From: an uncultured Prevotella sp.
GTDB lineage: Bacteria > Bacteroidota > Bacteroidia > Bacteroidales > Bacteroidaceae
Assembly: GCA_905233985.1 (NCBI GenBank)
Contig: CAJOFA010000017.1
Coordinates: forward strand, 61,112 to 125,111
Direction of reading: 5' to 3'
Length of the DNA: 64,000 bases
In this document: in pieces, positions 18,444 to 27,620 of the stretch
Layout of the letters: every line of letters starts with the position of its first letter
Numbering within the stretch: the stretch's first letter is position 1
Position numbers and translations under genes: made by a program
The notes under the pieces: generated by a model
The model's database searches: none
What the model saw: only the letters and a program-made list of their open reading frames with translations
Told to the model about the DNA's origin: nothing

Positions 18444-18944
18444 TCAAAAAAACTTTTGCATCAATACGGCGTCGTCATACTCATGTCCTTCGTAGAGCCA
18501 ATCGTGCAATACAGCAGAGTTACTGAAGCCTGCCTTGACGAACAACTGCACAGCAGCAACGTTCTTCTTGGCGATGATAACATAGAGCTGATGCAGGTGC
18601 AGCACTTCGGTGGTATAATGACACAACTCCGTGACAACTGCCGATGCATAACCCTGCCTACGGTAGGAAGGCTGGATGACCAGTCCTATCTCTGCACGCA
18701 AGTGACGCGGGTCGAAATTCACTAAGTCAACGATGCCTACGACACGGGCATTGTCATCCTCTATCATCAGGCGCAACTGCCGGTCGGCATAGATGTCGTT
18801 TGACGTATTGGCAATATAGTCGTGAAGTACATAGCGGGAGTAAGGAACATTGGTGGTTCCTGCCTGCCACAGTTCCCTGTCGTTCTCTATGCGGTAGAGC
18901 ACGTCAAGGTCTTCGGGTTCAAGTGCACGCAGATGGATGTTCAT
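18444..18944 (-). CDS. GNAT family N-acetyltransferase
   Basis: A 166-residue acetyl-CoA-dependent transferase of the RimJ/SpeG-like group. The acetyl-CoA loop is in IQPSYRRQGYASAVVTELCHY (about residues 92-112), preceded by a VGIVDLVNFDPRHLRAEIG strand pattern. Substrate (ribosomal protein, polyamine or other amine) cannot be assigned. It is the last gene of the long minus-strand cluster, and a heptad array runs exactly up to its ATG. Cytoplasmic. Confidence 0.85.
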   Translation of the reverse strand: MNIHLRALEPEDLDVLYRIENDRELWQAGTTNVPYSRYVLHDYIANTSNDIYADRQLRLMIEDDNARVVGIVDLVNFDPRHLRAEIGLVIQPSYRRQGYASAVVTELCHYTTEVLHLHQLYVIIAKKNVAAVQLFVKAGFSNSAVLHDWLYEGHEYDDAVLMQKFF

Positions 18945-18972
18945 ATTGGTGATTGGTATTTGGTGAGTGGTG
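18945..18972. repeat. Four-unit heptad array between GT2 and GNAT genes
   Basis: Plus-strand units ATTGGTG, ATTGGTA, TTTGGTG, AGTGGTG lie between the GT2 stop and the GNAT ATG and touch the ATG directly. On the coding strand they read as CACCAAT-type heptads. Confidence 0.75.
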
Positions 18973-18976
18973 AACG

Positions 18977-19729
18977 TTATTTCCAGAACATCAGGTAATG
19001 TTTGACAAAGAAGATAAGCATGGCCTTGTAGAACACATAGGCATAGCGGAAGCTGGTCTTGATGGTGCTGCGACCTTTGAAATGCGTGATGTCAAGCGGC
19101 AGGTACCAGTTGACATAGCCGTGTTGCAACAACTGATAGCTGAGGTCGATGTCCTCGCCATACATGAAGTAGTCTTCGTCGAGCAGTCCTACTTGGAAGA
19201 GAGCCTGACGACGAAGAAAGCAGAACGCTCCGCTGACCACCTCAATGCGACAGGGTTTGTCCCAAGGCAGCCAACTCATATAGTACTTATGGCTGTTTCC
19301 CAAGTATTTGCTAACAGCTATCCAAGGCGTAGGCACGGAACGGCGCGACTCAGGGGCGATGGTTCCGTCCTCGTTGTGCATACGGACACCGATGGCCCCT
19401 GTCCCTGCATGGGCATCGGCAAAGGCAATGCACTCACTCAGCACATTCTCGCTGATGACCGTGTCAGGATTCAACAGCAGTACATAGTCGCCCTTACTTT
19501 CCTTGATAGCGATGTTGTTAGCCCGCGAGAAGCCGAGGTTCTGCTTGTTCTCGATGTAGTTCACGTCAGGGAAACGCTCACGCAGGTAAGCCACGGAGTC
19601 ATCGCGTGACGCATTGTCAACCACAAAGACCTCCATGTCTATATCCTTACCAGCGACATAGACGCTCTCCAGGCATTTCTCTACATACTGCTTGACGTTA
19701 TAGTTAACGATGATAACAGATAGTTTCAT
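18977..19729 (-). CDS. Glycosyltransferase family 2
   Basis: A 250-residue GT-A glycosyltransferase. It begins MKLSVIIVNYNVKQYVEKCLESV, has VFVVDNASRDDS for nucleotide-sugar binding and the DXD-like LLLNPDTVIS. The C-terminal part (EDIDLSYQLLQHGYVNWYLP) resembles rhamnosyltransferase-like GT2 enzymes of cell-surface polysaccharide synthesis. A C-terminal hydrophobic stretch (VFYKAMLIFFVKHYLMF) may associate with the membrane. It starts seven bases after the small membrane protein gene. Confidence 0.87.
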   Translation of the reverse strand: MKLSVIIVNYNVKQYVEKCLESVYVAGKDIDMEVFVVDNASRDDSVAYLRERFPDVNYIENKQNLGFSRANNIAIKESKGDYVLLLNPDTVISENVLSECIAFADAHAGTGAIGVRMHNEDGTIAPESRRSVPTPWIAVSKYLGNSHKYYMSWLPWDKPCRIEVVSGAFCFLRRQALFQVGLLDEDYFMYGEDIDLSYQLLQHGYVNWYLPLDITHFKGRSTIKTSFRYAYVFYKAMLIFFVKHYLMFWK

Positions 19730-19735
19730 TGCATT

Positions 19736-20155
19736 TTATTCTTCGGTGTCAGCCTTGCAGCGTCCCAACGATGGATACACGAAGGGCAGACAGATGAGCA
19801 GGATGATGGCCATGTAGCCATACGTCGTCTGCATAAACATATAATATAATAAGGTATTCATAATCATCGGCACCAACAGCATGAGCAGTCGCAGCACGCC
19901 CCAGAGGTTCAGGGCCTTTTCCTTGCGCTTCAGCAGGTCGGCATGAACATGTCCGAACTTGAACAGGTATAGCGACAGGGGAATCATGGCCAGCGTCACC
20001 AGCTCCATTATCATCCGCGTCATCACCTCCTGTGAGGCATAGTCCTGCCACACAGCCTTGGGCATCAACCCTGTCTCAAACAGCACGGCCAACAGCACTG
20101 CCAACACAATGCTTCCCCAGAACAGGGACATCAGTATATTTCTTGTCTTCTTCAT
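19736..20155 (-). CDS. Small multi-pass membrane protein
   Basis: A 139-residue hydrophobic protein with about four membrane segments (near residues 11-31, 49-66, 87-106 and 112-130). I do not recognise a family. It lies between recR and the GT2 gene with gaps of five and six bases, so it is part of the same transcript. Function unknown. Confidence 0.7.
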   Translation of the reverse strand: MKKTRNILMSLFWGSIVLAVLLAVLFETGLMPKAVWQDYASQEVMTRMIMELVTLAMIPLSLYLFKFGHVHADLLKRKEKALNLWGVLRLLMLLVPMIMNTLLYYMFMQTTYGYMAIILLICLPFVYPSLGRCKADTEE

Positions 20156-20160
20156 AACTT

Positions 20161-20775
20161 TTAACTTTTAAACGGCGTCCGGTTCAGGATGGACCGTCCC
20201 AGCGTCACCTCGTCAGCATATTCCAGTTCGTCACCCACAGCGATGCCTCGTGCTATCACACTGATGCGCACATCGTAAGGTGCCAGCTTGCGGAAGATAT
20301 AGAAGTTCGTGGTGTCGCCCTCCATTGTCGAACTGAGCGCCAGAATGACCTCCTTCACCCCACCCTCTGCCACACGGCTCACCAGCGAGTCAATCTCCAG
20401 ATCACTCGGTCCAATGCCGTCCATCGGAGAGATGATGCCACCCAGCACATGGTAGAGTCCCTTGAACTGTCCCGTGTTCTCTACAGCCAGCACGTCACGC
20501 ACATTCTCAACCACACAGATAAGCGATGCGTCACGCTGCGGATTGGCACAGATGGGACACAGGTCGCTGTCGCTGATATTATGGCACACGCGACAGTACT
20601 TCACCTCACGCTTCATGCGGCTGATGGCAGCGGCAAACTGCTCCACGTCCTCCGTGTTCTGCCGCAACAGGTAAAGCACCAACCGCAAGGCTGTCTTGCG
20701 TCCGATGCCCGGGAGCTTTGCAAACTCCTCAACGGCCTTCTCCAATAGTTGTGACGGATATTGTTGTTGTATCAT
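20161..20775 (-). CDS. recR: Recombination protein RecR
   Basis: About 204 residues from the ATG giving [18 protein letters not shown]. The helix-hairpin-helix ([17 protein letters not shown]), the zinc finger [16 protein letters not shown] and the Toprim part ([17 protein letters not shown] ...) are all present. RecR loads RecA with RecO/RecF at gaps. The ORF track starts 19 codons earlier, but those codons are the translation of a heptad repeat array, so I place the start at 20775. Confidence 0.93.
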   Translation of the reverse strand: MIQQQYPSQLLEKAVEEFAKLPGIGRKTALRLVLYLLRQNTEDVEQFAAAISRMKREVKYCRVCHNISDSDLCPICANPQRDASLICVVENVRDVLAVENTGQFKGLYHVLGGIISPMDGIGPSDLEIDSLVSRVAEGGVKEVILALSSTMEGDTTNFYIFRKLAPYDVRISVIARGIAVGDELEYADEVTLGRSILNRTPFKS

Positions 20776-20809
20776 TGAATTTTGATGTTTGACATTTGAA
20801 GTTTGAAAT
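20775..20809. repeat. Five-unit heptad array abutting the recR start
   Basis: Plus-strand units TTGAATT, TTGATGT, TTGACAT, TTGAAGT, TTGAAAT. On the coding strand these are NNTCAAA-type heptads, as before the ABC ATPase at 12432-12466. They fill the gap from the ABC-F stop to the recR ATG. Confidence 0.85.
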
Positions 20810-20815
20810 TTATGA

Positions 20816-22627
20816 TTACCCTTCAATTTCACTTAATTCCAGCCAGCGCATGGACTTCTCGTCGAGTTCATCCTTCAGCTGGGGCAGACGCTTGCTCTTC
20901 TCCGTCAGTTCGTCAACAGAGAGCTTTCCGCTGCACAACGCCTCTTCCAGCGCCTTCTGCTCAACCTCCAACTCATCGATGTCATGCTCCAGCTGTTCCA
21001 TCTCACGCTTCTCCTTAAAAGAGAGCTTGCGCTTCGTATCTCGTACCTCGCGCTTCGTATCTCGTACCTCGCGCTTCGTATCTTGTACCTCACACCTCGC
21101 ACCTCGTACTTTTTCCTTCGCTCCTCGTACCTCGCACCTCGTATCTCGAAGCTTCTCCCACTCCCTATACTGTGTGTAGTTGCCCGGGAAGTCTTTGATG
21201 TTGCCGTCTCCGCGGAACACGAGCAGGTGGTCCACCACCTTGTCCATGAAGTAACGATCATGGCTCACTACGATGACGCAGCCTGGGAAGTCCTGCAAGT
21301 ATTCTTCCAGAATCTGCAGCGTCACAATGTCGAGGTCGTTCGTCGGCTCGTCGAGCACGAGGAAGTTAGGGTTACGCATCAGCACCGTACAGAGATAGAG
21401 CTTGCGACGCTCGCCTCCGCTGAGCTTATACACGTAGTTGTACTGCTGCTCGGGCGTGAAGAGGAAATACTGAAGCAACTGCGAAGCAGTCAGCTTGCGT
21501 CCCCCTAAGTCAATATACTCGGCAATATCACGCACAATATCAATAACCTTCTGCTGCTCATTGAATTGCAGTCCTTCCTGCGAGTAATACCCAAAGCGTA
21601 CAGTGTCGCCCACGATGATGCGTCCTTCATCGGGTTGCACCTCACCGAGCAGCATCTTCACGAACGTTGACTTGCCCGTGCCGTTGTTGCCCACGATGCC
21701 CATCTTCTCAAAGCGAGAGAAGTTATAATAGAAGTCCTTGAGCAGCACGAGGTCGTCATAGCGTTTCGAGATGTACTGGCACTCGAATATCTTGCTGCCG
21801 ATATAGACGTTGTTCGACTTTAGGCGCAACTGCCGTTCTTCCAGGCGTTGCTTCGCTACACGCTCCAGCTCATAGAACGCGTCTTCCCTGTACTTCGCCT
21901 TGTGACCGCGCGCCTGCGGCATGCGGCGCATCCATTCCAGCTCCGTGCGGTAGAGATTATTGGCGCGTGCTATCTCAGCACGGCGTATGTCCAGACGCTC
22001 CTGGCGCTTTTCCAAATAGTAGGCGTAGTTGCCGCGATAGGTATATAGCTGGCGGTCGTCCAGCTCAATGATGATGTTACACACACGGTCAAGGAAGTAA
22101 CGGTCGTGCGTCACCATGAGCAGCGTCTTGTTGCCGCGCTGCAGGAAACCCTCCAGCCACTCAATCATCTCCAGGTCAAGATGGTTCGTCGGCTCGTCGA
22201 GTATCAGCAGGTCAGGCTCAGTGATGAGCACGTTGGCCAGTGCCACACGCTTCTGCTGACCGCCCGAGAGCTGTCCTATGGGCTGCTGCAGGTCACGGAT
22301 TTTCAGCTGCGTGAGGATCTGTTTCGCCTTCAACACCTTTTCGGGGTTCCCCTCATGATTGAAACACGCATCGAGCACGCTCTCCTCGGGGTCGAATTTC
22401 GGCTCCTGCTCTAGCATACCGACACGCAGGTCACGGCGAAACACGATGTCGCCCGAGTCGTAACCCTCATGCCCCGCCAACACCTGTAGCAGCGTCGATT
22501 TGCCCGTACCGTTCTTGGCAATGAGCCCGACGTGCTGTCCCTCGGCTATTGAGAAGCTGATGTCCTCGAAGAGCACCAGCGCCCCGAATGACTTGCTGAG
22601 ATGTTGTACGTCTAAGTAGGGAACCAT
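20816..22627 (-). CDS. ABC-F family ATPase (Uup/EttA type)
   Basis: About 603 residues with two ABC domains and no membrane segment. Domain 1: Walker [13 protein letters not shown]-like ([14 protein letters not shown]), signature [12 protein letters not shown], Walker [13 protein letters not shown]. Domain 2: [12 protein letters not shown], signature [27 protein letters not shown] proteins act on the ribosome or in DNA recombination (Uup); the C-terminal coiled coil ([21 protein letters not shown]) suits Uup. Between domain 2 and this coil is a repeat-derived linker (KREVRDT repeated). The ORF track start at 22651 would be read from heptad repeats; the ATG at 22627 ([15 protein letters not shown]) is the family start. 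Confidence 0.88.
   Translation of the reverse strand: MVPYLDVQHLSKSFGALVLFEDISFSIAEGQHVGLIAKNGTGKSTLLQVLAGHEGYDSGDIVFRRDLRVGMLEQEPKFDPEESVLDACFNHEGNPEKVLKAKQILTQLKIRDLQQPIGQLSGGQQKRVALANVLITEPDLLILDEPTNHLDLEMIEWLEGFLQRGNKTLLMVTHDRYFLDRVCNIIIELDDRQLYTYRGNYAYYLEKRQERLDIRRAEIARANNLYRTELEWMRRMPQARGHKAKYREDAFYELERVAKQRLEERQLRLKSNNVYIGSKIFECQYISKRYDDLVLLKDFYYNFSRFEKMGIVGNNGTGKSTFVKMLLGEVQPDEGRIIVGDTVRFGYYSQEGLQFNEQQKVIDIVRDIAEYIDLGGRKLTASQLLQYFLFTPEQQYNYVYKLSGGERRKLYLCTVLMRNPNFLVLDEPTNDLDIVTLQILEEYLQDFPGCVIVVSHDRYFMDKVVDHLLVFRGDGNIKDFPGNYTQYREWEKLRDTRCEVRGAKEKVRGARCEVQDTKREVRDTKREVRDTKRKLSFKEKREMEQLEHDIDELEVEQKALEEALCSGKLSVDELTEKSKRLPQLKDELDEKSMRWLELSEIEG
21035..21146. repeat. Sixteen-unit heptad array inside the ABC-F gene
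   Basis: Plus-strand heptads such as CGTATCT, CGTACCT, CGCGCTT and CGCACCT run in perfect 7-bp register for 112 bp. Three heptads make 21 bp, so the protein shows a seven-residue repeat (REVRDTK) between the second ABC domain and the C-terminal coiled coil. Confidence 0.88.
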
Positions 22628-22635
22628 ATTATTAC

Positions 22636-22792
22636 AACGTTCAATGTTCAACGTTCAATGTTCAACGTTCAATGTTCAACGTTCAATGTTCAACGTTCAA
22701 TGTTCAACGTTCAATGTTCAACGTTCAATGTTCGTTCAATGTTCAACGTTCAATGTTCAACGTTCAATGTTCAACGTTCATCGTTCAACGTC
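22636..22792. repeat. 14-bp (2 x 7) tandem repeat array between engB and the ABC-F gene
   Basis: About eleven copies of AACGTTCAATGTTC, itself two near-identical heptads (AAYGTTC). Seven perfect copies run from 22636 to 22733, one copy is shortened, and three more follow. The array fills the whole space from the engB stop codon to the ABC-F start. It has no spacer-repeat structure, so it is not CRISPR. Confidence 0.95.
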
Positions 22793-23388
22793 TAGAGTTC
22801 CTTGTTGATTTTCTCGATGTAGTCGAGCACTTCGTCCCTACCCTCTTTCTTCTCGGCAGAGGTAATGAAGATGGGCGGCAACTCCTCCCATGTCTGCAGT
22901 AGTGTCTGCTTATAGGCTTCCACGCTGGCAGTTTTCTTGGCAGTCGAGAGCTTGTCGGCCTTGGTGAACACGATGGAGAACGGTATGGACGAGAGCCCCA
23001 GCCACTCCATGAATTCCAAGTCAATCTTCTGCGGCTCCAGCCTGATATCTACCAGCACGAACACGTTGACCAGCTGCTCACGCTGCAGGATGTAGCCCCG
23101 AATCATCTGGTCGAGCTTCTGCACCTCCTGCTTCGATCGCTTCGCATAGCCGTAGCCGGGCAGGTCCACCAGATACCACTCGTTGTTGATGATGAAGTGG
23201 TTGATGAGCAGCGTCTTGCCGGGCGTGGCCGAAGTCTTGGCCAGTTTTCTGTTGTTCGTCAGCATATTGATGAGGCTCGACTTGCCCACATTCGAGCGCC
23301 CGATGAACGCATACTCAGGCTTCGTGTCCTTTGGACACATCGCCACCGTCGGCGCACTGAGCGTAAATTCAGCTTTCTTAATAACCAT
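22792..23388 (-). CDS. engB: Ribosome biogenesis GTP-binding protein YsxC/EngB
   Basis: A 198-residue GTPase needed for large ribosomal subunit assembly. G1 is [13 protein letters not shown]2 region [10 protein letters not shown]3 [12 protein letters not shown]4 TKADK. Length is standard. It starts seven bases downstream of the secreted-protein gene and is followed by the 14-bp repeat array before the ABC-F gene. Cytoplasmic. Confidence 0.95.
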   Translation of the reverse strand: MVIKKAEFTLSAPTVAMCPKDTKPEYAFIGRSNVGKSSLINMLTNNRKLAKTSATPGKTLLINHFIINNEWYLVDLPGYGYAKRSKQEVQKLDQMIRGYILQREQLVNVFVLVDIRLEPQKIDLEFMEWLGLSSIPFSIVFTKADKLSTAKKTASVEAYKQTLLQTWEELPPIFITSAEKKEGRDEVLDYIEKINKEL

Positions 23389-23395
23389 TGTCTTC

Positions 23396-24727
23396 CTACT
23401 TAACTACCTTTTTCCCATTCAGGATATAAACGCCCTTGGTGGGATTATTGACGCGGCGGCCCTGCAGGTCGTAATATTCATCAATTGTCAATTGTCCATG
23501 ATCTATTAACTTCATCCCTGAAGGATCATCACCGATGACAACGAGCATCTGATGGAGTGCCAGAATGGTGGAACCTGTCGATATGAATTTTGCAGTAATA
23601 TCGCCATCAGGGATGACAGAGATATAGACATCTAACGAACTACTGGTTCCCCACCATACATCTTCATAGAGACTGCCGTTAATCTCCATATTGCCCTCCC
23701 CTGCCTGGGCACCGGCAGCAAACACATACAGTTTGGCGTGATCTCCCACAGCAACATTCTCGAATTTCGAGGTGAAGCTGGCTTCCATGTTCTTATTGTA
23801 GGTTTTGGCCAGCAAATCAGCCTCTTCGTGGATGTAAACATGCATCAGGTCACCTGTAGGATCGTTGACCATGACAGTCAGTTCGCTGGGATAGACAGAG
23901 GCATTGCCAGCGGCCTTTTCCAAGACAAACGTGTTGTTACCGTCAGCAACGAGATCCGTAACGTCATAAACCACCAGACCGTATCCATAGCCGCCATAGG
24001 TACCGAGGTTCATCTGGTCGCGATAGTTGGCAATAGGCGCAATCGTAGTACCGTTGAAGGTCGTCGTCCAGTCGTTGTAATCGCCAGCAGCCACCTTGTC
24101 CCAGTTGTATGCCACATAGAGGAATGCCTTGTTGACGCTGCCGCCTTTGAACTCCACCGTGAAGGCATCTTCTCTGGAGGTTGCATTATTATTCATGAAG
24201 GTTTCTGCCTCTTGGACCATCACCTTCACCTCACCAGTGAAAGTAAACTGCCTCATCCCCGGATTGGCGATAGGATATTCATAATCCTTGCCGAGATTAC
24301 CATTATACAGGATAACGAATGGGAACTCTTGTGATACTTTCTCTACTCCGCCTTCCTTGATCACCACCTTGTAAATGATATACTCATTATTATCATTGCT
24401 GAGAACTGTATTCTCCGTGACGGGTCGAATCGTCCAGTCAACGACTGGCAAAATCTTCTTCTCACCACCCATAAAGTTGCCCATCTCTATCGTCTCAACA
24501 ATCTCTTCACCGATAAAGACCTGCGCAACAACATCCGCAGCGTCAACTTCGCTGTAAACCTCTAACGACAGGTAGTTTGGACTTCCTGCGTAAATAGTCG
24601 GAACATTTTTGAACTCTGAAATCAGGTTCACGGTGTAGTTGTCTGCCCACGCCGTTGCCGAGGTGAGCAGCACGAGCAACGTCATAGCTGCACGTACCAT
24701 CAAGTTAGTTTTCATTGTTTTCATCAT
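23396..24727 (-). CDS. Secreted protein with Bacteroidota C-terminal tail
   Basis: About 443 residues. It has an N-terminal signal peptide (ending LLTSATAWA) and a C-terminal tail [26 protein letters not shown], which resembles the short Prevotella-type secretion/sorting tail (related to type IX secretion type A domains). The middle is beta-rich with no catalytic motif I recognise. The track begins at a TTG; I use the ATG at 24727. The DNA for its tail is almost the same as that of the upstream gene's tail. Probably outside the cell or on the surface. Function unknown. Confidence 0.7.
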   Translation of the reverse strand: MMKTMKTNLMVRAAMTLLVLLTSATAWADNYTVNLISEFKNVPTIYAGSPNYLSLEVYSEVDAADVVAQVFIGEEIVETIEMGNFMGGEKKILPVVDWTIRPVTENTVLSNDNNEYIIYKVVIKEGGVEKVSQEFPFVILYNGNLGKDYEYPIANPGMRQFTFTGEVKVMVQEAETFMNNNATSREDAFTVEFKGGSVNKAFLYVAYNWDKVAAGDYNDWTTTFNGTTIAPIANYRDQMNLGTYGGYGYGLVVYDVTDLVADGNNTFVLEKAAGNASVYPSELTVMVNDPTGDLMHVYIHEEADLLAKTYNKNMEASFTSKFENVAVGDHAKLYVFAAGAQAGEGNMEINGSLYEDVWWGTSSSLDVYISVIPDGDITAKFISTGSTILALHQMLVVIGDDPSGMKLIDHGQLTIDEYYDLQGRRVNNPTKGVYILNGKKVVK

Positions 24728-24771
24728 CAATTATTTTTAAGTTTTGTATTTACAGCGGCTATCTACCTCTA

Positions 24772-26226
24772 TCAGTTCACTACGACCTTATTGCCATTCT
24801 GGATATAAACGCCCTTGGTGGGTTTATTGACGCGGCGTCCGTTCAGGTCGTACCACACCTGCGTGTCGGCATCTGCCTCGACTGCCTGGATGTCAGCCAG
24901 CGGCTCAATGGTGAAGTCCATCGTGCTCGTCCAGCCGTTCCAGATGACACGACCCGTCTCGTCCTTCACTTCAGCGACAACGGCCAGCACCGTATAGTCG
25001 CCTGATGCAGTGGGCTGTTCGGTGGTATAGGTGTCATCGTCGGCACCCTTCTCCTTATACAGGTAGGTGACAGGTGCATCGCCGTTGTTGCCATAGACGG
25101 TGGGCTGGTTAGGTGAGCCCCACGTCCACCCGACAATATCGACATACTTGGCAAAGGTCTTCAGATAGACGGTGTCGTTGTGTGCTATCCATGCTTTGCT
25201 GTCTTCCTCTGCTCCGGTATTGAGTGCTTCTACAGTCTCGGCAGCGGTGGCAGGAGCCTCCTTGTCTGTTCCCTGGTTCTCCAGTGCAGTTATGAGTCCT
25301 GTGAAGTCCTCAGGGAATTTATAGTAACTATTGGGGGTGGTAATGCTAGGGGTTCCTGTATAGACATTGGAAAATGGATAGAAAGTATTGAATCTATTAT
25401 CCACCTCTTGCGGATGAACATAAGAGTTTGAAATATTTAATTTACTATTATTTATCCTGCCCATAAATCCGCCATTTAATGGGTGTGAGGCTTCCTCTTC
25501 ACCCGTATATCCGGATGTAAATCGCCCATCAACCAGACAGTTTTTGATAATTATGCTATGATTACTACCATCAGAGCCACCTATCATACCTCCAGTGAAA
25601 GATCCTCCTTTGATGGTCTTAATAATCACCACGCTGGATTGACAATTGTATAGAATGGTGTTTAATCCATCAGCATTCTGGATAAAGGTGCCACAGTCAT
25701 ATCTATTATTCCAAATGGTTCCTGCCAACCTCAGATTCCTAATGGAAAGATTATTACCAATGTGGAAAACTAACCCTCCCCATGAGCCATTAGGGTCGGC
25801 ATAAGGGTAATTAATACATTCCACTACATCACTTTGATGAAACGTGATGGTGTGTCCCTGTCCGTCAATATTTCCAGCAAATCGTTGAGGCTGTGCATGA
25901 TTATTAATGAAGGTGATATCGGCAGTAATTTTCACATGAGATTGCTTGTAGCTTGTTCTATTATTGACAAGCCATGCAAAAGCATTCCATTCATCGACAC
26001 TGCCAATCAGAAAAGGCATATCCGCCGTACCGATACCTGGAACGATGACGGTTATATATGCCGGAGAGCCCTCAGGCATGTTCGTAGTATTAGTGGGCAT
26101 GTTTTCTACTGTTACACTCTCATCGCCCTGAATGATGGTCGTTGTCTGTGCTGCGGCTCCCATAGCGCATGCGGCGAGGCAGAATACCGCCAAAAGCCTG
26201 CTGACTGTTTGCTGAATTGTTCTCAT
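24772..26226 (-). CDS. Secreted beta-helix-like surface protein with C-terminal tail
   Basis: A 484-residue protein. A signal peptide ends near CAMGAAAQ. Residues about 70-260 contain repeating strand/turn pieces (FAGNIDGQGHTITF, GGLVFHIGNNLSIRNLRLAGTI, GSFTGGMIGGSDG), as in GLUG/right-handed beta-helix surface proteins. The C-terminus WYDLNGRRVNKPTKGVYIQNGNKVVVN matches the tail of the next gene. It is likely an adhesin or polysaccharide-interacting surface protein, but function is not shown. It leads the long minus-strand cluster and is divergent from the TonB-like gene. Confidence 0.7.
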   Translation of the reverse strand: MRTIQQTVSRLLAVFCLAACAMGAAAQTTTIIQGDESVTVENMPTNTTNMPEGSPAYITVIVPGIGTADMPFLIGSVDEWNAFAWLVNNRTSYKQSHVKITADITFINNHAQPQRFAGNIDGQGHTITFHQSDVVECINYPYADPNGSWGGLVFHIGNNLSIRNLRLAGTIWNNRYDCGTFIQNADGLNTILYNCQSSVVIIKTIKGGSFTGGMIGGSDGSNHSIIIKNCLVDGRFTSGYTGEEEASHPLNGGFMGRINNSKLNISNSYVHPQEVDNRFNTFYPFSNVYTGTPSITTPNSYYKFPEDFTGLITALENQGTDKEAPATAAETVEALNTGAEEDSKAWIAHNDTVYLKTFAKYVDIVGWTWGSPNQPTVYGNNGDAPVTYLYKEKGADDDTYTTEQPTASGDYTVLAVVAEVKDETGRVIWNGWTSTMDFTIEPLADIQAVEADADTQVWYDLNGRRVNKPTKGVYIQNGNKVVVN

Positions 26227-26278
26227 TCTCCTTGTGATTTTTTATTGTGAATAATAGATTGTCTAGCTTTATCAGCGG

Positions 26279-26310
26279 CAAAAATACAAAAATAATATCA
26301 AACGTGCAAG
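26279..26310 (-). promoter_or_regulatory. Weak promoter for the minus-strand cluster
   Basis: Minus-strand TATTTTTG (26279-26286) with a CTTG at the right distance (20 bp) instead of TTTG. The -7 is good and the -33 is imperfect, so this is tentative. Confidence 0.4.
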
Positions 26311-26325
26311 AAAAACTATTTTTAT

Positions 26326-26356
26326 TTTGTATTGTGCTCACTTATTTGTACCTTTG
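26326..26356 (+). promoter_or_regulatory. Promoter of the TonB-like gene
   Basis: TTTG at 26326-26329, 19-bp spacer, TACCTTTG at 26349-26356. The predicted transcript starts downstream of the ORF track's first ATG (26247), which rules that start out and supports 26394. Confidence 0.8.
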
Positions 26357-26393
26357 TGGCGTTCTATACGGAGTCAAACTTAAAACAAATAGC

Positions 26394-27164
26394 ATGATGA
26401 AAACAAACGCATTTCGATTGATAACCCTGCTGATGCTGCTCGTCGTTTGCGGTATTCAGAATCCTGCGCAAGCGCAGAAGGACAAAATTTACACAGAAGA
26501 TGATGTAAAGAAAGGTTCTGTTAAAGCTCCTTTCTTCAAAAAGTCTGGAGATATGGAACAAAGTATAAAAAAATACCTTGATGATAATTACAGGGCGCCC
26601 TATAGTGCATCCCAAAGAGAAACTTTTGTAATTAGGTTTGTCGTTGAAAAGGACGGGACTCTGTCAAACTTCGATTTCAAAGAAGATAGTGATGACTTTC
26701 ATGGATTTATTCCTGTTGACTACTTGGTGACTAATGAATTACAGCGTGTTTTAGAAGCAATGCCTAAAATGACCCCTGCAAAAAAGAATGGTAAATCCGT
26801 TCGCTATGAAGCATATTTTTATGTTGAATTAACAGACAAACTAAGAGTTTATGATGTTGCTGATGAAATGCCACAGTTCCCTGGTGGGATAAATGCAATG
26901 TTTGATTGGCTCAATAAGAACATACAATATCCTTCCGAAGCCAAGAAAAAAGGCATACAAGGTAGATTCAATGTTCTATTCATTGTAGAGAAGGATGGCA
27001 GTCTTTCGAATGTAGAGGTAGTGAAAAGAGAGAACTCTTCAATTTTTGAGCCAGAGATACATCGCTTGATGAAGACAATGCCCAAGTGGAAACCTGGTAA
27101 AATAGCAGGTGAAGCGGTTCGAGTCAATTTTACGCTTCCTATAATGTTCAGAATTACAGATTAA
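26394..27164 (+). CDS. Secreted protein with two TonB C-terminal-like domains
   Basis: About 256 residues from MMKTNAFRLITLLMLLVV. It has a signal peptide (ending NPAQAQ) rather than a membrane anchor. Two TonB_C-like domains follow: one around residues 55-150 (FVIRFVVEKDGTLSNFDFKED) and one around 170-255 (FNVLFIVEKDGSLSNVEVVKR ... MPKWKPGKIAGEAVRVNFTLP), each with the EKDGxLSN pattern. The proline-rich linker and N-terminal anchor of true TonB are missing, so it probably does not transduce energy in the usual way. A periplasmic or outer-membrane partner role is possible. It has its own promoter. Confidence 0.75.
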   Translation: MMKTNAFRLITLLMLLVVCGIQNPAQAQKDKIYTEDDVKKGSVKAPFFKKSGDMEQSIKKYLDDNYRAPYSASQRETFVIRFVVEKDGTLSNFDFKEDSDDFHGFIPVDYLVTNELQRVLEAMPKMTPAKKNGKSVRYEAYFYVELTDKLRVYDVADEMPQFPGGINAMFDWLNKNIQYPSEAKKKGIQGRFNVLFIVEKDGSLSNVEVVKRENSSIFEPEIHRLMKTMPKWKPGKIAGEAVRVNFTLPIMFRITD

Positions 27165-27198
27165 CAGAACTCCCCAAAAAAAGTGTGCAATTGTGGTA

Positions 27199-27392
27199 AT
27201 GGGGTAAAGTGGTAAAGTGGTAAACACACCGAGAAACAGGTAGAAGACATAAGAATGTAGAAATAATAATGAATAAATAAATAGTATAATATTAATGTAT
27301 ATAATATTAATGTATATAATATACTCTTTCCATACTCTCTCTGCCTGCTCTCGACGTCCGTTGAACTTTACCACTTTACCACTTTACCCCAT
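27199..27392. mobile_element. MITE-like element with 26-bp perfect terminal inverted repeats
   Basis: Left arm 27199-27224 and right arm 27367-27392 are exact reverse complements over 26 bp (core GGGGTAAAGTGGTAAAGTGG). Each arm is itself built of GGTAAAGT 8-mers. The 142-bp interior is AT-rich and holds a direct repeat of ATATAATATTAATGT. No ORF is inside. It could be a non-autonomous element or a remnant of a mobile cassette end. Confidence 0.6.
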
Positions 27393-27620
27393 ATCATCAG
27401 CTCAGGTAATCGCCCTGCGCTGCCACCATGCCACACCCATCGACCCGATGGCTCCCTGGGGTTGACGCAATGGTTGCTTCGGGCGGAGGGAATGGTTGTA
27501 TCAAGGGCAGGAGATGAGGAGATGTAGCGCAGGAGATGGGCAGCTCGGACGCAGGCGATAATCGACTGAAGAAGAGAAAGAAAAATATAAAATATTCAAG
27601 AAAAAAGTAAATAAAAGACT
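27393..27620. other. Non-coding stretch between inverted repeat and HU-like remnant
   Basis: Part of the 673-bp gap 27165-27837. It holds a GC-richer block (27400-27540) with repeated GGAGATG pieces and then an A-rich run. I see no ORF, promoter or RNA that I can support. It may be decayed coding sequence or the leader of the HU-like gene. Confidence 0.4.

Noticed and set aside
20776-20832. N-terminal extension of RecR
   Set aside because: The extra residues are encoded by the heptad array, and the RecR family start fits the ATG at 20775.
22636-22792. Possible CRISPR array
   Set aside because: The units are contiguous 14-bp repeats without unique spacers, and no cas genes are present in the window.
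22672-22902. 76-residue plus-strand ORF (MFNVQCSTFNVQRS...)
   Set aside because: It is the translation of the 14-bp repeat array read on the other strand and runs into engB antisense; not a gene.
26247-26393. N-terminal extension of the TonB-like protein in the ORF track
   Set aside because: It would start upstream of the predicted transcription start, and the signal peptide begins at 26394.
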